From: Pedococcus cremeus
Lineage (GTDB): Bacteria > Actinomycetota > Actinomycetes > Actinomycetales > Dermatophilaceae
Assembly (NCBI RefSeq): GCF_900111375.1
Contig: NZ_FOHB01000001.1
Coordinates: forward strand, 310,001-374,000
Reading direction: 5' to 3'
DNA: 64,000 nucleotides
Positions 27,230 through 35,746 of the stretch are shown here, in pieces. The stretch's first letter is position 1; each line of letters opens with the position of its first letter. The notes below the pieces were generated by a model that saw nothing but the letters and a program-made list of their open reading frames with translations, searched no databases and was not told the origin of the DNA. The position numbers and the translations under genes are program-made.

Positions 27230-28771
27230 CTACTTCCCCTCCGCCGCGGGGAGGCCGGAGTCGCGCACCTTGCCGGCAACCAGGTCCGACAGCCGGATGG
27301 CCTCCGCCCTGGCCGTCGCCTCGGGCATCCCCATCACGACCACCGAGACGATGACGTCGCCCACGCGCTGCGACGCCAGGTGCACCGCCACCTGCCCGGG
27401 GGCCGAGCGCGAGAGCCAGGTGCGTGACGGGTCCGCGCCCGGCCAGGCGACCCTGGACTGCTCCGGCATCCACACGCAGAAGCCCTGGTCCTCCTGGAGG
27501 TCCCTGAACCTCGCTGCGCCAGTTCCCTTCTTCCACCCCGTGACGCTGATGGTCACGTTCGGGTCGTTGGCACCGCCCCCGCCCGACCAGGCGGAGTTCT
27601 GCGTTCCCGCAATGGGCAGCGGGCTGGTGTCGGCTGTCTCGCCCTTGGCCTCGGCGACAGCGGTCGAGTCGCAGATCTGGGCACCGGAGGCGGCCGGCGT
27701 GCGCGGGCCGGTGATGGGGGCCCCGCCCTTGTAGCTCACGCCATGGCCGAGCTGCTCGACGGTCGGGTAGACGTCGCCGAAGTCGTAGGCGTTCGCCCAG
27801 CCGTTGAGCTCCTTGGTGACCACGCCGGGCGCGGAGGCCGCGTTGGGCGGCTCGGTGCTGGTCCCCAGGGCCGCCCCCTCGGCCGGTGGGAAGCCTCTCA
27901 ACCCCGCGGCCGCGCGCTCTGCAAGGTCCGTGGCTGTGGCACGGGCCCGCGCCACCGAGTCGGCGTGGGCGAAGGCGCTCACGAGCAGGTCCCCGGTCTG
28001 GATGACGGCCAGAGCGCGCGGACGCAGGAGCTGGTCGCCGTCGCCGACCCGCGAGGAAGCCAGCAGGTGCCCGTTGTCGGGCTTGCCCGGCCAGGCCACC
28101 GGCTCCACCCCGTCGCCGAGCTGGCACTCGAGCCGGTGGTCGAGCAGCTCCTTCATGGCCTGCTCACCGGTGCCGGTCGTGAAACCGGCGATGCTCAGAC
28201 CGGCCAGCCACCCGCTGTCCTTGGCGTCGGTGAGCTGCCACTCGCGTCCGGCCACCGGCTTGCGCACATCGCCGGTCCAGTTGCACCCGCCGAGGTTGCC
28301 CATCAGCTCGGGTTCGCTCGTCGGCATCGCACCGGTCATGTCCCTCAACCCCGACGGCAGCGGGGTCGGCAGGACATCGGGGATCTCATAGGCACTGCCG
28401 TCGGGAGCAGGCGTGGCGGACGACGTGGCACCGGCCCCGTTCGACACGGACGACACCGGTGCGGGCGCGCCGGTGACCGCGGGCCGGCTCTCGGTGGCCG
28501 ATCGGGTCGGGCCGGCCGGTCGCAGCCGCGAGGTCGTCGGACCGGTGGCGCCCGACACCAGCACCACTGCCGCGACGACCGTGGCCGCGACCAGGGCACC
28601 ACCCGCTCCCCCGAGCGTGACCCGCTGGCGGTGGCGGCGACGGAGCCGCGCAGCCTCCGCGGTGGCGGCGGCATGCACCCCGGTGAGGTCACGACGCCCC
28701 TCGCGTCGCGCCTCCTCGAACACCTGCCGCAGCAGGTCCTCCAGCTCGTTCTCGTGGTGGTCGCTCTGCAC
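27230..28771 (-). CDS. Membrane protein with duplicated extracellular domain, sigma-factor partner
   Basis: A 513-residue protein. About 55 cytoplasmic residues (DHHENELEDLLRQVFEEARREG) precede a single helix (VTLGGAGGALVAATVVAAVVLVSG) and a large outside region. That region has two similar halves of about 165 residues. Each has two Cys, a VAWPG motif (residues near 225 and 450) and an ending like DLAERAAAGLRGFPPAEG or DLVAGKVRDSGLPAAEG. The architecture suggests a sensor or anti-sigma partner of the downstream sigma factor, but no ZAS motif is present. Role inferred from context only. The start is GTG 28771. Confidence 0.75.
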   Translation of the reverse strand: MQSDHHENELEDLLRQVFEEARREGRRDLTGVHAAATAEAARLRRRHRQRVTLGGAGGALVAATVVAAVVLVSGATGPTTSRLRPAGPTRSATESRPAVTGAPAPVSSVSNGAGATSSATPAPDGSAYEIPDVLPTPLPSGLRDMTGAMPTSEPELMGNLGGCNWTGDVRKPVAGREWQLTDAKDSGWLAGLSIAGFTTGTGEQAMKELLDHRLECQLGDGVEPVAWPGKPDNGHLLASSRVGDGDQLLRPRALAVIQTGDLLVSAFAHADSVARARATATDLAERAAAGLRGFPPAEGAALGTSTEPPNAASAPGVVTKELNGWANAYDFGDVYPTVEQLGHGVSYKGGAPITGPRTPAASGAQICDSTAVAEAKGETADTSPLPIAGTQNSAWSGGGGANDPNVTISVTGWKKGTGAARFRDLQEDQGFCVWMPEQSRVAWPGADPSRTWLSRSAPGQVAVHLASQRVGDVIVSVVVMGMPEATARAEAIRLSDLVAGKVRDSGLPAAEGK

Positions 28772-28831
28772 GACGCCGCCCCCTGTCCGTTTCCTCCCGC
28801 TCCGCGCGGCTCCACCCTCCCAGACGCGACG

Positions 28832-28863
28832 GAGGCGGTGGTCCGTTACAGGACCACCGCCTC
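28832..28863 (-). terminator. Second hairpin downstream of the 3-hydroxyacyl-CoA dehydrogenase
   Basis: A perfect 13-bp stem GAGGCGGTGGTCC / GGACCACCGCCTC with a 6-nt loop. It acts after the 28874-28905 hairpin as a tandem terminator. Confidence 0.75.
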
Positions 28864-28873
28864 AGGTGCCGCT

Positions 28874-28905
28874 CCCCGGTGTGCCGCGTGGGCGGCATAC
28901 CGGGG
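28874..28905 (-). terminator. Hairpin with CGGCATAC arm after the 3-hydroxyacyl-CoA dehydrogenase
   Basis: A 14-bp stem CCCCGGTGTGCCGC / GCGGCATACCGGGG with loop GTGG. One arm is the octamer CGGCATAC; the other is its one-mismatch partner GTGTGCCG, which still pairs through G-T. Confidence 0.75.
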
Positions 28906-28933
28906 TCAGCCCGGGTAACCGGGGTTGCTGCGG

Positions 28934-30712
28934 TCAGGCGTAGGTGCGGAAGCCGCGCCCGGTCTTGCGGCCGAGGTAGCCCGCCGTCACGAGGTGCTCG
29001 AGCAGCGGCGCGGGGGCGAAGCCGGGCTCGCGGAACTCGAGGTAGAGCTGGCGCTGGATCGCGAGGGCGACGTCGAGGCCGACGACGTCGAGCAGCTCGA
29101 ACGGGCCCATCGGCAGGCCACAGCCGGTCTTCATGGCGGTGTCGATGGCATCGGCGGTGGCGTAGTTGGCCTCGAGCATCTTCACGGCGTCGTTGAGGTA
29201 CGGGAAGAGCAGGGCGTTGACGATGAAGCCCGAGCGGTCACCACAGGTCACCGCGTGCTTGCCGACCTTCGCGCACAGGTCCTGCACGGTGGCGACGACC
29301 TCGGGTGCGGTCGAGACGGTGGAGACCACCTCGACGAGCTTCATGACCTGGGCCGGGTTGAAGAAGTGCATGCCCACGACGTCCTGCGGCCGCTTCGTGA
29401 CGGCGGCGCACTCGACCACCGGCAGCGAGGAGGTCGTGGTAGCCAGGATGGCGCCGGGCTTGCAGATCTCGTCGAGGTTCTCGAAGAGGGCGCGCTTGAC
29501 GCCGAGGTCCTCGACGACGGCCTCGACCACGAGGTCGACGTCGCGCAGGTCGTCGAGCTGGGCCGTGCCGCTGACGTGGCGCAGCGCCTCGTCGCGGGCC
29601 TCCTCGGTGAGCTTGCCGCGCTGCACGGCCTTCTCGAGGCTCTTGGTGAGCGCCGCCTGCACGGCCTCGACCTTGGTCTCGGAGCGGGCGACGAAGACGA
29701 CGTCGTAGCCGGCCTTGGCGAAGACCTCGACGATGCCGGTGGCCATGGTGCCTGAGCCGACCACGCCCACCCGGCTCACCGTGCGCTTCTCGACGCCGTC
29801 CTCACCGTCGGGGCGGGGGGTCAGCTGGTCGGTCGCGACCTGCGAGGAGTCGGGCTCGGCGTAGGTGTAGAAGCCGCGGCCGCTCTTGCGACCCTTGAGC
29901 CCGGCGCTGACCATCTGCTTGATGATCGGGCTGGGGGCGTGCAGGCGGTCGCGGCCCTGCTTGTACATCGTGTCGAGGATCTCGTAGGCGGTGTCGAGGC
30001 CGATGAGGTCCATCAGCGCCAGCGGACCCATGGGGTAGCCGCAGCCGAGGCGCATGGCCGCGTCGATGTCCTCACGGCTGGCGTACCTCGACTCGAACAT
30101 CGAGACGGCGTGGTTGAGGTAGCCGAAGAGCAGGGCGTTGGCGATGAAGCCGGCCTTGTCGCCCACGACCACCGGCTGCTTGCCGAGGCGCTGCGCGAGG
30201 CCCGTGACGTCCTCGAAGACCTCGTCCTCGGTGACGACGGTGCGCACGACCTCGACGAACTTCAGCACCGGAGCCGGGTTGAAGAAGTGCATGCCGACGA
30301 CGCGCTTGGGGTTGTTGGTGGCCACCGCGATCTCGGTGACCGGCAGGCTCGAGGTGTTGGTGGCCAGCACGGCGTCGGGCGCCACGATGCCGTCGACCTT
30401 GGCGAAGATCTCCTTCTTGAGGTCGAGCTGCTCGGGCACTGCCTCGACGACCAGCTGGCAGTCCTTGAGGTCGCCGAGGTCGGAGGTGAAGGTGGCCCGG
30501 CCGATCAGGGCGGCCTGGTCCTCGGGCGTGAGCTTGCCGCGGCTGACCGCGCGGTCGGTGGAGTGCTGGAGGTGGGTGCGGCCGCGCTCGACCGCCGCGT
30601 CGTCCACGTCGACGGCGATGACGTCGAACCCGTTGCGGGCGAACACCTCCACGATGCCGGCGCCCATGGTGCCGAGTCCGATCACGCCGACAGTGCTGAA
30701 GTCACGAGCCAT
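28934..30712 (-). CDS. Tandem 3-hydroxyacyl-CoA (3-hydroxybutyryl-CoA) dehydrogenase
   Basis: A 592-residue protein made of two complete dehydrogenases of about 285 residues each. Copy 1 has VGVIGLGTMGAGIVEVFARNG, NTSSLPVTE, GMHFFNPAP and GYPMGPLALMDLIGLD. Copy 2 has VGVVGSGTMATGIVEVFAKAG, TTSSLPVVE, GMHFFNPAQ and GLPMGPFELLDVVGLD. Both keep the catalytic Ser-His-Asn positions. The linker is about 20 polar residues (QVATDQLTPRPDGEDG). It likely oxidises or forms 3-hydroxybutyryl-CoA for PHB turnover, fatty acid oxidation or the ethylmalonyl-CoA pathway. Monocistronic, with two terminators downstream. Confidence 0.92.
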   Translation of the reverse strand: MARDFSTVGVIGLGTMGAGIVEVFARNGFDVIAVDVDDAAVERGRTHLQHSTDRAVSRGKLTPEDQAALIGRATFTSDLGDLKDCQLVVEAVPEQLDLKKEIFAKVDGIVAPDAVLATNTSSLPVTEIAVATNNPKRVVGMHFFNPAPVLKFVEVVRTVVTEDEVFEDVTGLAQRLGKQPVVVGDKAGFIANALLFGYLNHAVSMFESRYASREDIDAAMRLGCGYPMGPLALMDLIGLDTAYEILDTMYKQGRDRLHAPSPIIKQMVSAGLKGRKSGRGFYTYAEPDSSQVATDQLTPRPDGEDGVEKRTVSRVGVVGSGTMATGIVEVFAKAGYDVVFVARSETKVEAVQAALTKSLEKAVQRGKLTEEARDEALRHVSGTAQLDDLRDVDLVVEAVVEDLGVKRALFENLDEICKPGAILATTTSSLPVVECAAVTKRPQDVVGMHFFNPAQVMKLVEVVSTVSTAPEVVATVQDLCAKVGKHAVTCGDRSGFIVNALLFPYLNDAVKMLEANYATADAIDTAMKTGCGLPMGPFELLDVVGLDVALAIQRQLYLEFREPGFAPAPLLEHLVTAGYLGRKTGRGFRTYA

Positions 30713-30796
30713 GCGGCGAGTGTGTCAGAGCCGGTATGCCGCGGGGAGACCCCCTCGGCGTGACCCTCCCCACCCCTCCGGTGTCGGCGGGGACGC

Positions 30797-31222
30797 TCAC
30801 CAGGTGAAGCCGGCGGCGAGCAGCGAGGACTCGGCGGTGAAGCGCTGGTCGCTGGTCAGCGGGGTGTTCACCGGGTCGCTCTTGTCGGGCACCGGCACCT
30901 CGAGGCTGCGGCAGCACTCGAGCAGGACGTAGTCGTAGGCCGCCGTGGTGGCCCGCAGCCGCATCGCCTTGGCCGGCAGGTCGCTGGCGTCGATCCGCTG
31001 CATCTCGGCGCCGAGCCGGCGCAGCTCGAGGCCGAGCAGCACGGGCGGGATGGGCTCGTGGAGCGGGAGCCGGCGCTCCCTGGCGGCCTCGAGGCGGCGG
31101 GCCAGGCTGACGAAGGGCCACTTCGCCCGGCCGGTCACGCCCCAGAACAGCGCCGAGGCAGCCGTGTAGAACACGGTCACTGCGACCGTGGACCCGACCA
31201 CGTACTCAGCGAAGGGCGCCAT
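30797..31222 (-). CDS. Conserved hypothetical membrane-anchored protein
   Basis: A 141-residue protein with one N-terminal hydrophobic helix ([20 protein letters not shown]) and a helical cytoplasmic-looking domain ([17 protein letters not shown], then [28 protein letters not shown]). I do not recognise the family. ATG 31222 has a strong AGGAGAGG ribosome site. It is divergent from nucS with 84 nt between starts. Confidence 0.7.
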   Translation of the reverse strand: MAPFAEYVVGSTVAVTVFYTAASALFWGVTGRAKWPFVSLARRLEAARERRLPLHEPIPPVLLGLELRRLGAEMQRIDASDLPAKAMRLRATTAAYDYVLLECCRSLEVPVPDKSDPVNTPLTSDQRFTAESSLLAAGFTW

Positions 31223-31306
31223 CGACCTCTCCTTTTCCCCGTCAGTGTCCCCTCGGGTGGTCGAGCCGTGCAACGGGCCCTCTGGCCCGGGTTAGGGTGT
31301 GCGACT

Positions 31307-32002
31307 GTGCGTCTGGTGATTGCGAAGTGCAGCGTCGACTACGACGGGCGGCTGAGCGCCCACCTCCCGCTGGCGACCCGGTTGCTGCTGGTCAAGGCCG
31401 ACGGGTCGGTGCTGGTGCACAGCGACGGCGGCTCGTACAAGCCGCTGAACTGGATGTCGCCGCCGTGCGCGATGGCCGAGCTGTCGCCCGAGGAGCACGA
31501 GGCCGCCGACGGCGTCTCGCTCGTGTGGCAGGTGCAGCACGCCAAGTCCGACGACCGGCTCCGCGTGCTCATCCACGAGGTGCTGCACGACAGCTCCCAC
31601 GAGCTCGGCGTCGACCCCGGGCTCATCAAGGACGGCGTCGAGGCGCACCTGCAGAAGCTGCTCGCCGAGCACATCCACACCCTCGGCGACGGCTGGACCC
31701 TGGTCCGGCGCGAGTACATGACTGCCATCGGCCCGGTCGACATCCTGTGCAAGGACCACCTCGGCGGCTCGGTGGCCGTGGAGATCAAGCGCCGCGGCGA
31801 CATCGACGGCGTCGAGCAGCTCACCCGCTACCTCGAGCTGATGAACCGCGACCCGCACCTCGCCCCGGTCACCGGCATCTTCGCCGCCCAGGAGATCAAG
31901 CCGCAGGCGCGCACGCTGGCCCAGGACCGCGGCATCCGGTGCGTCACCCTCGACTACGACGCCCTGCGCGGCATCGACGACACCACCACCAGGCTGTTCT
32001 AG
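31307..32002 (+). CDS. nucS: Mismatch-specific endonuclease NucS
   Basis: A 231-residue endonuclease of the NucS/EndoMS family, which cuts both strands at mismatches and provides mismatch repair in actinobacteria lacking MutS-MutL. The start [21 protein letters not shown] is typical. The PD-(D/E)XK-like core is visible as [36 protein letters not shown]. The C-terminal TTTRLF resembles the sliding-clamp binding tail. GTG 31307 matches the family N-terminus. Confidence 0.95.
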   Translation: MRLVIAKCSVDYDGRLSAHLPLATRLLLVKADGSVLVHSDGGSYKPLNWMSPPCAMAELSPEEHEAADGVSLVWQVQHAKSDDRLRVLIHEVLHDSSHELGVDPGLIKDGVEAHLQKLLAEHIHTLGDGWTLVRREYMTAIGPVDILCKDHLGGSVAVEIKRRGDIDGVEQLTRYLELMNRDPHLAPVTGIFAAQEIKPQARTLAQDRGIRCVTLDYDALRGIDDTTTRLF

Positions 32003-32020
32003 CCTCCCCTCCGCCTCCAC

Positions 32021-32066
32021 GGTCGAGGTAACAGCGCGCGGGATCCCCGGCGCGTTCACCTCGACC
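32021..32066. terminator. Bidirectional terminator between nucS and the aldolase gene
   Basis: GGTCGAGGT (32021-32029) pairs with ACCTCGACC (32058-32066), with an inner GCGCG-type stem. Weaker flanking CCTCC/GGAGG pairs extend it. It lies between convergent stop codons. Confidence 0.75.
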
Positions 32067-32075
32067 CGGTGGAGG

Positions 32076-32909
32076 TCAGCGGAGGGCGACGAGCTCGAGG
32101 AGCCTCGCCGCCTCGGCCTGAACGGCGTCGCGGGCCGGCCCGAGGTACTTGCGGGTGTCGACCAGGCGCGGGTCGGCGCCGAGCCGCTCGCGCACCGCCG
32201 CCGTGAAGACCGCGTTGAGGTGGGTGGCGATGTTGATCTTCGTCATGCCTGCCCGCACGGCCGCCGCGATGCCGTCGTCGGGCACTCCTGACGAGCCGTG
32301 CAGCACCAGCGGCACGTCCACCTGGCCGCGGATCTCGCCGATCAGCGCGAGGTCGAGCTCGGCGGTGCGCTCGGTCATGGCGTGCGAGCTGCCCACGGCC
32401 ACCGCGAGCGCGTCGACGCCGGTGTCGCGCGCGAAGGCGGCCGCCTCGTCGGGGCGGGTGCGCACCCCCGGTGCGTGCACGCCGTCCTTGCCGCCGATCT
32501 CGCCCAGCTCGGCCTCCACGCTGACGCCGGCGGCGTGACAGCGCTCGACCACCGAGCGGGTCACCGCACGGTTCCGGGCGTCGTCGAGCTTCGAGCCGTC
32601 GAACATCACCGAGGTGAAGCCCAGCCCGAGGGCCTCGTCGACCAGCGGCTCGCTGACGGCGTGGTCGAGGTGCAGCACCACGGGCACGCCGGCGCGCTCG
32701 GCGAGCACGCGGGTGGCGCCGGCGATGGGGGCCAGCGACCCGTGGAATGCCACGGTGTTCTCGCTGACCTGCAGGACAACCGGCAGCCCGACCTGCTCGG
32801 CAGCGCGGGTCAGCGCCTCGGCGTGCTCGAGGTGGATGACGTTGAAGGCCGCCACACCCCGGCCCTCGGCACGAGCGTTCTCCAGCACGTCATGGAGCGG
32901 GGTGAGCAC
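32076..32909 (-). CDS. Class II (GatY/KbaY-type) ketose-bisphosphate aldolase
   Basis: A 277-residue zinc aldolase that should cleave tagatose-1,6-bisphosphate (or fructose-1,6-bisphosphate) to dihydroxyacetone phosphate and glyceraldehyde-3-phosphate. Zn ligands are seen in VVLHLDHAVSEP, SVEAELGEIGG and VLHGSSGVPDDG, and KINIATHLN matches the phosphate site. GTG 32909 follows AGGAGG and overlaps the end of the pfkB-like gene by 20 nt. It is the last gene of the seven-gene amino-sugar operon. The tagatose assignment rests on the AgaS-type gene nearby. Confidence 0.85.
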   Translation of the reverse strand: MLTPLHDVLENARAEGRGVAAFNVIHLEHAEALTRAAEQVGLPVVLQVSENTVAFHGSLAPIAGATRVLAERAGVPVVLHLDHAVSEPLVDEALGLGFTSVMFDGSKLDDARNRAVTRSVVERCHAAGVSVEAELGEIGGKDGVHAPGVRTRPDEAAAFARDTGVDALAVAVGSSHAMTERTAELDLALIGEIRGQVDVPLVLHGSSGVPDDGIAAAVRAGMTKINIATHLNAVFTAAVRERLGADPRLVDTRKYLGPARDAVQAEAARLLELVALR

Positions 32910-33882
32910 GGTGGTCCTCCTGGTGCGGTGCGGCGGTCGATGTGGTGGTCTCTGTCGTGGTCTGCTGCTCGACGCGGAGCCGGGTGCGCAACCCGTCGAC
33001 GTCGTCGGGACGCACATGGCCGGCGAGCGGGTGCAGCACGGCGGCGGCTGACCACGCCACCGCGTCTGCGAGCGCATCGCGGGTGCTCCGGCCGTCCGCG
33101 AGGCTCGCTGCGAGGGCGGCCACGGCGGCGTCACCGGCACCGGTGGGGTTCCCGGTGAGGGCGCAGTCGAGGTGGGCCCGCCACACGTCGCCGTCGGCGG
33201 TGACGTCGAGGAGCCCCTCGGCCCCGGCGGAGACCACGACCTCACGCGCCCCCCGCTCGAGGAGCATGCGGGCGCCGGCCACCGGGTCCGGCTCGCCGGT
33301 GACCTCGACCAGCTCGTCGCGGTTGGGCTTCACCAGGTCGGGGGCTGCGGGCAGCGCCGACAACAGGGCGTCGGCAGAGGTGTCGACGATCGTGCGGGCG
33401 CCCGCCTCCCGCGCGAGGCGCACCACCGCGGCATACGCGTCGGTGGGTATGCCGGGTGGCAGGCTTCCCGAGGCGACGACCACCTCGGGGCGCACCTCCG
33501 CCAGCAGCGCGCGGAGGTCGGCGAGGAAGCCACGCCACTCCGCCTCGGTGACGGTGGGGCCGGGCTCGTTGAAGACGGTGGCGTCGCCGTCCGCCTCGGA
33601 GACCACGGCGACGGATCGACGCGTCTCCCCAGCCATGGGCGAGAAGCGGTGGACCAGGCCGCGGGCGTCGAGGTCAGCCCGCACCAGGTCGCCGGTCGTG
33701 CCACCGAGGAGCCCGGTCGCGACCACCGGCCGGCCCTGCTGGACGAGCACCGAGGCGACGTTCAGGCCCTTGCCCCCGCCCACCTGTGAGACCGAGCTGA
33801 CCCGGTGGCTGGTGTGCAGCTCGACCCGCGGCACGAGGTAGGTGACGTCGAGAGCGGCGTTGAGGGTGACGGTGACGATCAC
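32890..33882 (-). CDS. PfkB-family kinase, likely tagatose-6-phosphate or 1-phosphofructo-kinase
   Basis: A 330-residue ribokinase-family sugar-phosphate kinase. It opens IVTVTLNAALDVTYLVP, has GGGKGLNVASVLVQQG, and the anion hole and catalytic Asp in TGNPTGAGDAAVAAL. In this operon it would phosphorylate tagatose-6-phosphate before the aldolase. A Thr/His-rich tail (TTTETTTSTAAPHQEDH) overlaps the aldolase start. GTG 33882 overlaps the ROK gene stop by 4 nt. It carries two copies of the octamer (33429 and 33447). Confidence 0.88.
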   Translation of the reverse strand: MIVTVTLNAALDVTYLVPRVELHTSHRVSSVSQVGGGKGLNVASVLVQQGRPVVATGLLGGTTGDLVRADLDARGLVHRFSPMAGETRRSVAVVSEADGDATVFNEPGPTVTEAEWRGFLADLRALLAEVRPEVVVASGSLPPGIPTDAYAAVVRLAREAGARTIVDTSADALLSALPAAPDLVKPNRDELVEVTGEPDPVAGARMLLERGAREVVVSAGAEGLLDVTADGDVWRAHLDCALTGNPTGAGDAAVAALAASLADGRSTRDALADAVAWSAAAVLHPLAGHVRPDDVDGLRTRLRVEQQTTTETTTSTAAPHQEDHRAHPAP

Positions 33883-34880
33883 GTGAGGTCCCAGGCGAGG
33901 CAGGCGGCGCCCAGGCAGCCGGCCCGGTCGCCGAGGGCGGCACGCGCGAGGGTCGGGGGCCGCTGGAAGGTCAGTGCCCCCGCGACCTCGCGTCGCAGGG
34001 GGTCGAGCAGCAGGTCGCCACTCTGGGCGAGTCCGCCACCGAGCAGCACCAGCTCGACCCCGGTGAGCGAGACCGCCATCACGACGGCCCGCCCGAGCGC
34101 GGAGACGGCGTGCTCCCACACCGCGGTGGCGACCGGGTCGCCCCGCGCCACCAGGGCTGCGATCCGCTCAGCGGTCACGCGGTCGGCGGGTGCTTCCTCG
34201 GAGGTGAGCCGCGCGGCATACGCCCGCTCTATCGCGGAGGCCGAGGCGACCGCCTCGAGGCAGCCCCTCGCCCCGCAGCCGCAGACCGGGCCGCCGGGCT
34301 CGACGACGACGTGGCCGAGCTCGCCGGCGTAGCCACCGGCCTGGAGAACCTGGCCGTCAACCATGAGCGCGCCGGCGATGCCGGTGCCGAGCGGCACGAA
34401 CATGACGTTGTCCGAGCCCTGGGCCCCGCCCCACCGCGCCTCGGCCAGCAGGCCGGCCCGCACGTCGTGGCCCAGACCCACCGGTACGCCGAGGGCGGTC
34501 TCGAGCGGTGTCACGAGGTCGAGGTCGCGCCAGCCGAGGTTGGCCGAGTAGAGCGCCACCCCATGGGTGTCGTCGACGAGGCCCGGCACGACGACCCCGC
34601 AGGCACCCACCGTGACGGTGAGCCCCTGCTCGGCCGCCGCACGCTTCAGCTCGTGGACGGTGGCGGTCACCGCCTCCACCAACGCTGCGGCGGCACCGAG
34701 GTCTGCAGGAGTGGCGGTCGTCGTCGACACCAGCTCGCGCCCCTGGCGGTCGACGAGCGCAGCCTTGACGCGGGTGCCCCCGACGTCGACCGCGGCGACG
34801 GCCTCGCCCGCCGCCTGGGCAGCCGCCGTGGCGTCAGCCTCGACCCCGGCCCCGTGGCCGGGTGTGCGCTGCTCCCCCAC
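33879..34880 (-). CDS. ROK-family sugar kinase
   Basis: A 333-residue kinase, probably phosphorylating N-acetylgalactosamine or N-acetylglucosamine at C6. The ATP motif is AAVDVGGTRVKAALVD. The catalytic region is GLGHDVRAGLLAEARWG, and the zinc site is GHVVVEPGGPVCGCGARGCLEAVAS. No DNA-binding domain is present, so it is a kinase rather than an NagC-type repressor. It starts 2 nt after the DeoR gene at GTG 34880. Confidence 0.9.
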   Translation of the reverse strand: MGEQRTPGHGAGVEADATAAAQAAGEAVAAVDVGGTRVKAALVDRQGRELVSTTTATPADLGAAAALVEAVTATVHELKRAAAEQGLTVTVGACGVVVPGLVDDTHGVALYSANLGWRDLDLVTPLETALGVPVGLGHDVRAGLLAEARWGGAQGSDNVMFVPLGTGIAGALMVDGQVLQAGGYAGELGHVVVEPGGPVCGCGARGCLEAVASASAIERAYAARLTSEEAPADRVTAERIAALVARGDPVATAVWEHAVSALGRAVVMAVSLTGVELVLLGGGLAQSGDLLLDPLRREVAGALTFQRPPTLARAALGDRAGCLGAACLAWDLT

Positions 34881-34882
34881 CG

Positions 34883-35746
34883 TCAGACCTGCTCCACCGT
34901 GACTCCGGCGGCTCGCAGCGCGCGCACCTCGTCCTCGGGCGCGCCCTTGTCGGTGACGAGCACGTCGATCCGAGCGGTCTGGCAGATGCGCGCGAACGCG
35001 CGCCGGCCCACCTTCTCACCCGTCGCGACGACGACCACCCGGTCGGCACGCTGCACCATGAGCGCGTTGATCCCGGCCTCGCCCTCGTGCCGGCACGTCG
35101 CGCCCGCCTGGGCCGAGACCGCGTCGACGCCGAGGAAGACGGTGTCGAGCCACAGCTCGTTCAGCACCATCGAGGCGAGCGGGCCGGAGAGCTCGTAGGA
35201 CTCCTGACGGGCGACACCGCCCAGGGAGACGCAGCGGATGAACGGTCGCAGCACCATCTCGGTGGCGATGTTCAGGGCATTGGTGACCACAGTGATCGCC
35301 GGGCGCTCGGAGGAGCTCGCGAGGTCGGAACGGGCCGCGAGCCGACGCGCGGTCGCGCTCGTGGTGGTGCCGCCGTTGAAACCGACCACGGAGCCGGCGA
35401 CCGCGAGCTCGGCTGCGACGGACGCGATCCGGTCCTTCGCGGTGTCACCTGAGGCCTGCTTGTAGCGGGCCGGCAGGTCGTAGGCGACGGCCGTCGCGAC
35501 GACGCCGCCGTGGGTGCGCGTGACCAGCTGCTGCGCCGCGAGCTCGCCGAAGTCGCGGCGCACGGTCGCCTCCGAGACGCCGAGCTCCTCGACCACCTGG
35601 GCCACGGTGAGGCGCCCGTGCTCGGCCAGCAGGCCGAGCAGGGCGCTCCACCGGGCACCGCGGTCGAGGGGCCGCCCACGCTCGGGCGGGGGGTCGGGGT
35701 GGCCGGCCTCGCCGGCCGGGTCGCCGACGGCGTCGAGGGCGTTCAC
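34883..35746 (-). CDS. DeoR-family transcriptional regulator
   Basis: A 287-residue repressor. About 28 Pro/Gly-rich residues precede a helix-turn-helix (RWSALLGLLAEHGRLTVAQVVEELGVSEATVRRDFGELAAQQLVTRTHGG), the classic DeoR N-terminus. The C-terminal sugar-phosphate sensor has VGFNGGTTTSATARRL, ITVVTNALNIATEMV and a VFLGVDAVSAQAG motif. GTG 35746 overlaps the permease stop by 4 nt. It probably controls the cluster through the 14-bp repeats at 39103-39130, with a sugar phosphate as inducer (inference). Confidence 0.92.
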   Translation of the reverse strand: MNALDAVGDPAGEAGHPDPPPERGRPLDRGARWSALLGLLAEHGRLTVAQVVEELGVSEATVRRDFGELAAQQLVTRTHGGVVATAVAYDLPARYKQASGDTAKDRIASVAAELAVAGSVVGFNGGTTTSATARRLAARSDLASSSERPAITVVTNALNIATEMVLRPFIRCVSLGGVARQESYELSGPLASMVLNELWLDTVFLGVDAVSAQAGATCRHEGEAGINALMVQRADRVVVVATGEKVGRRAFARICQTARIDVLVTDKGAPEDEVRALRAAGVTVEQV

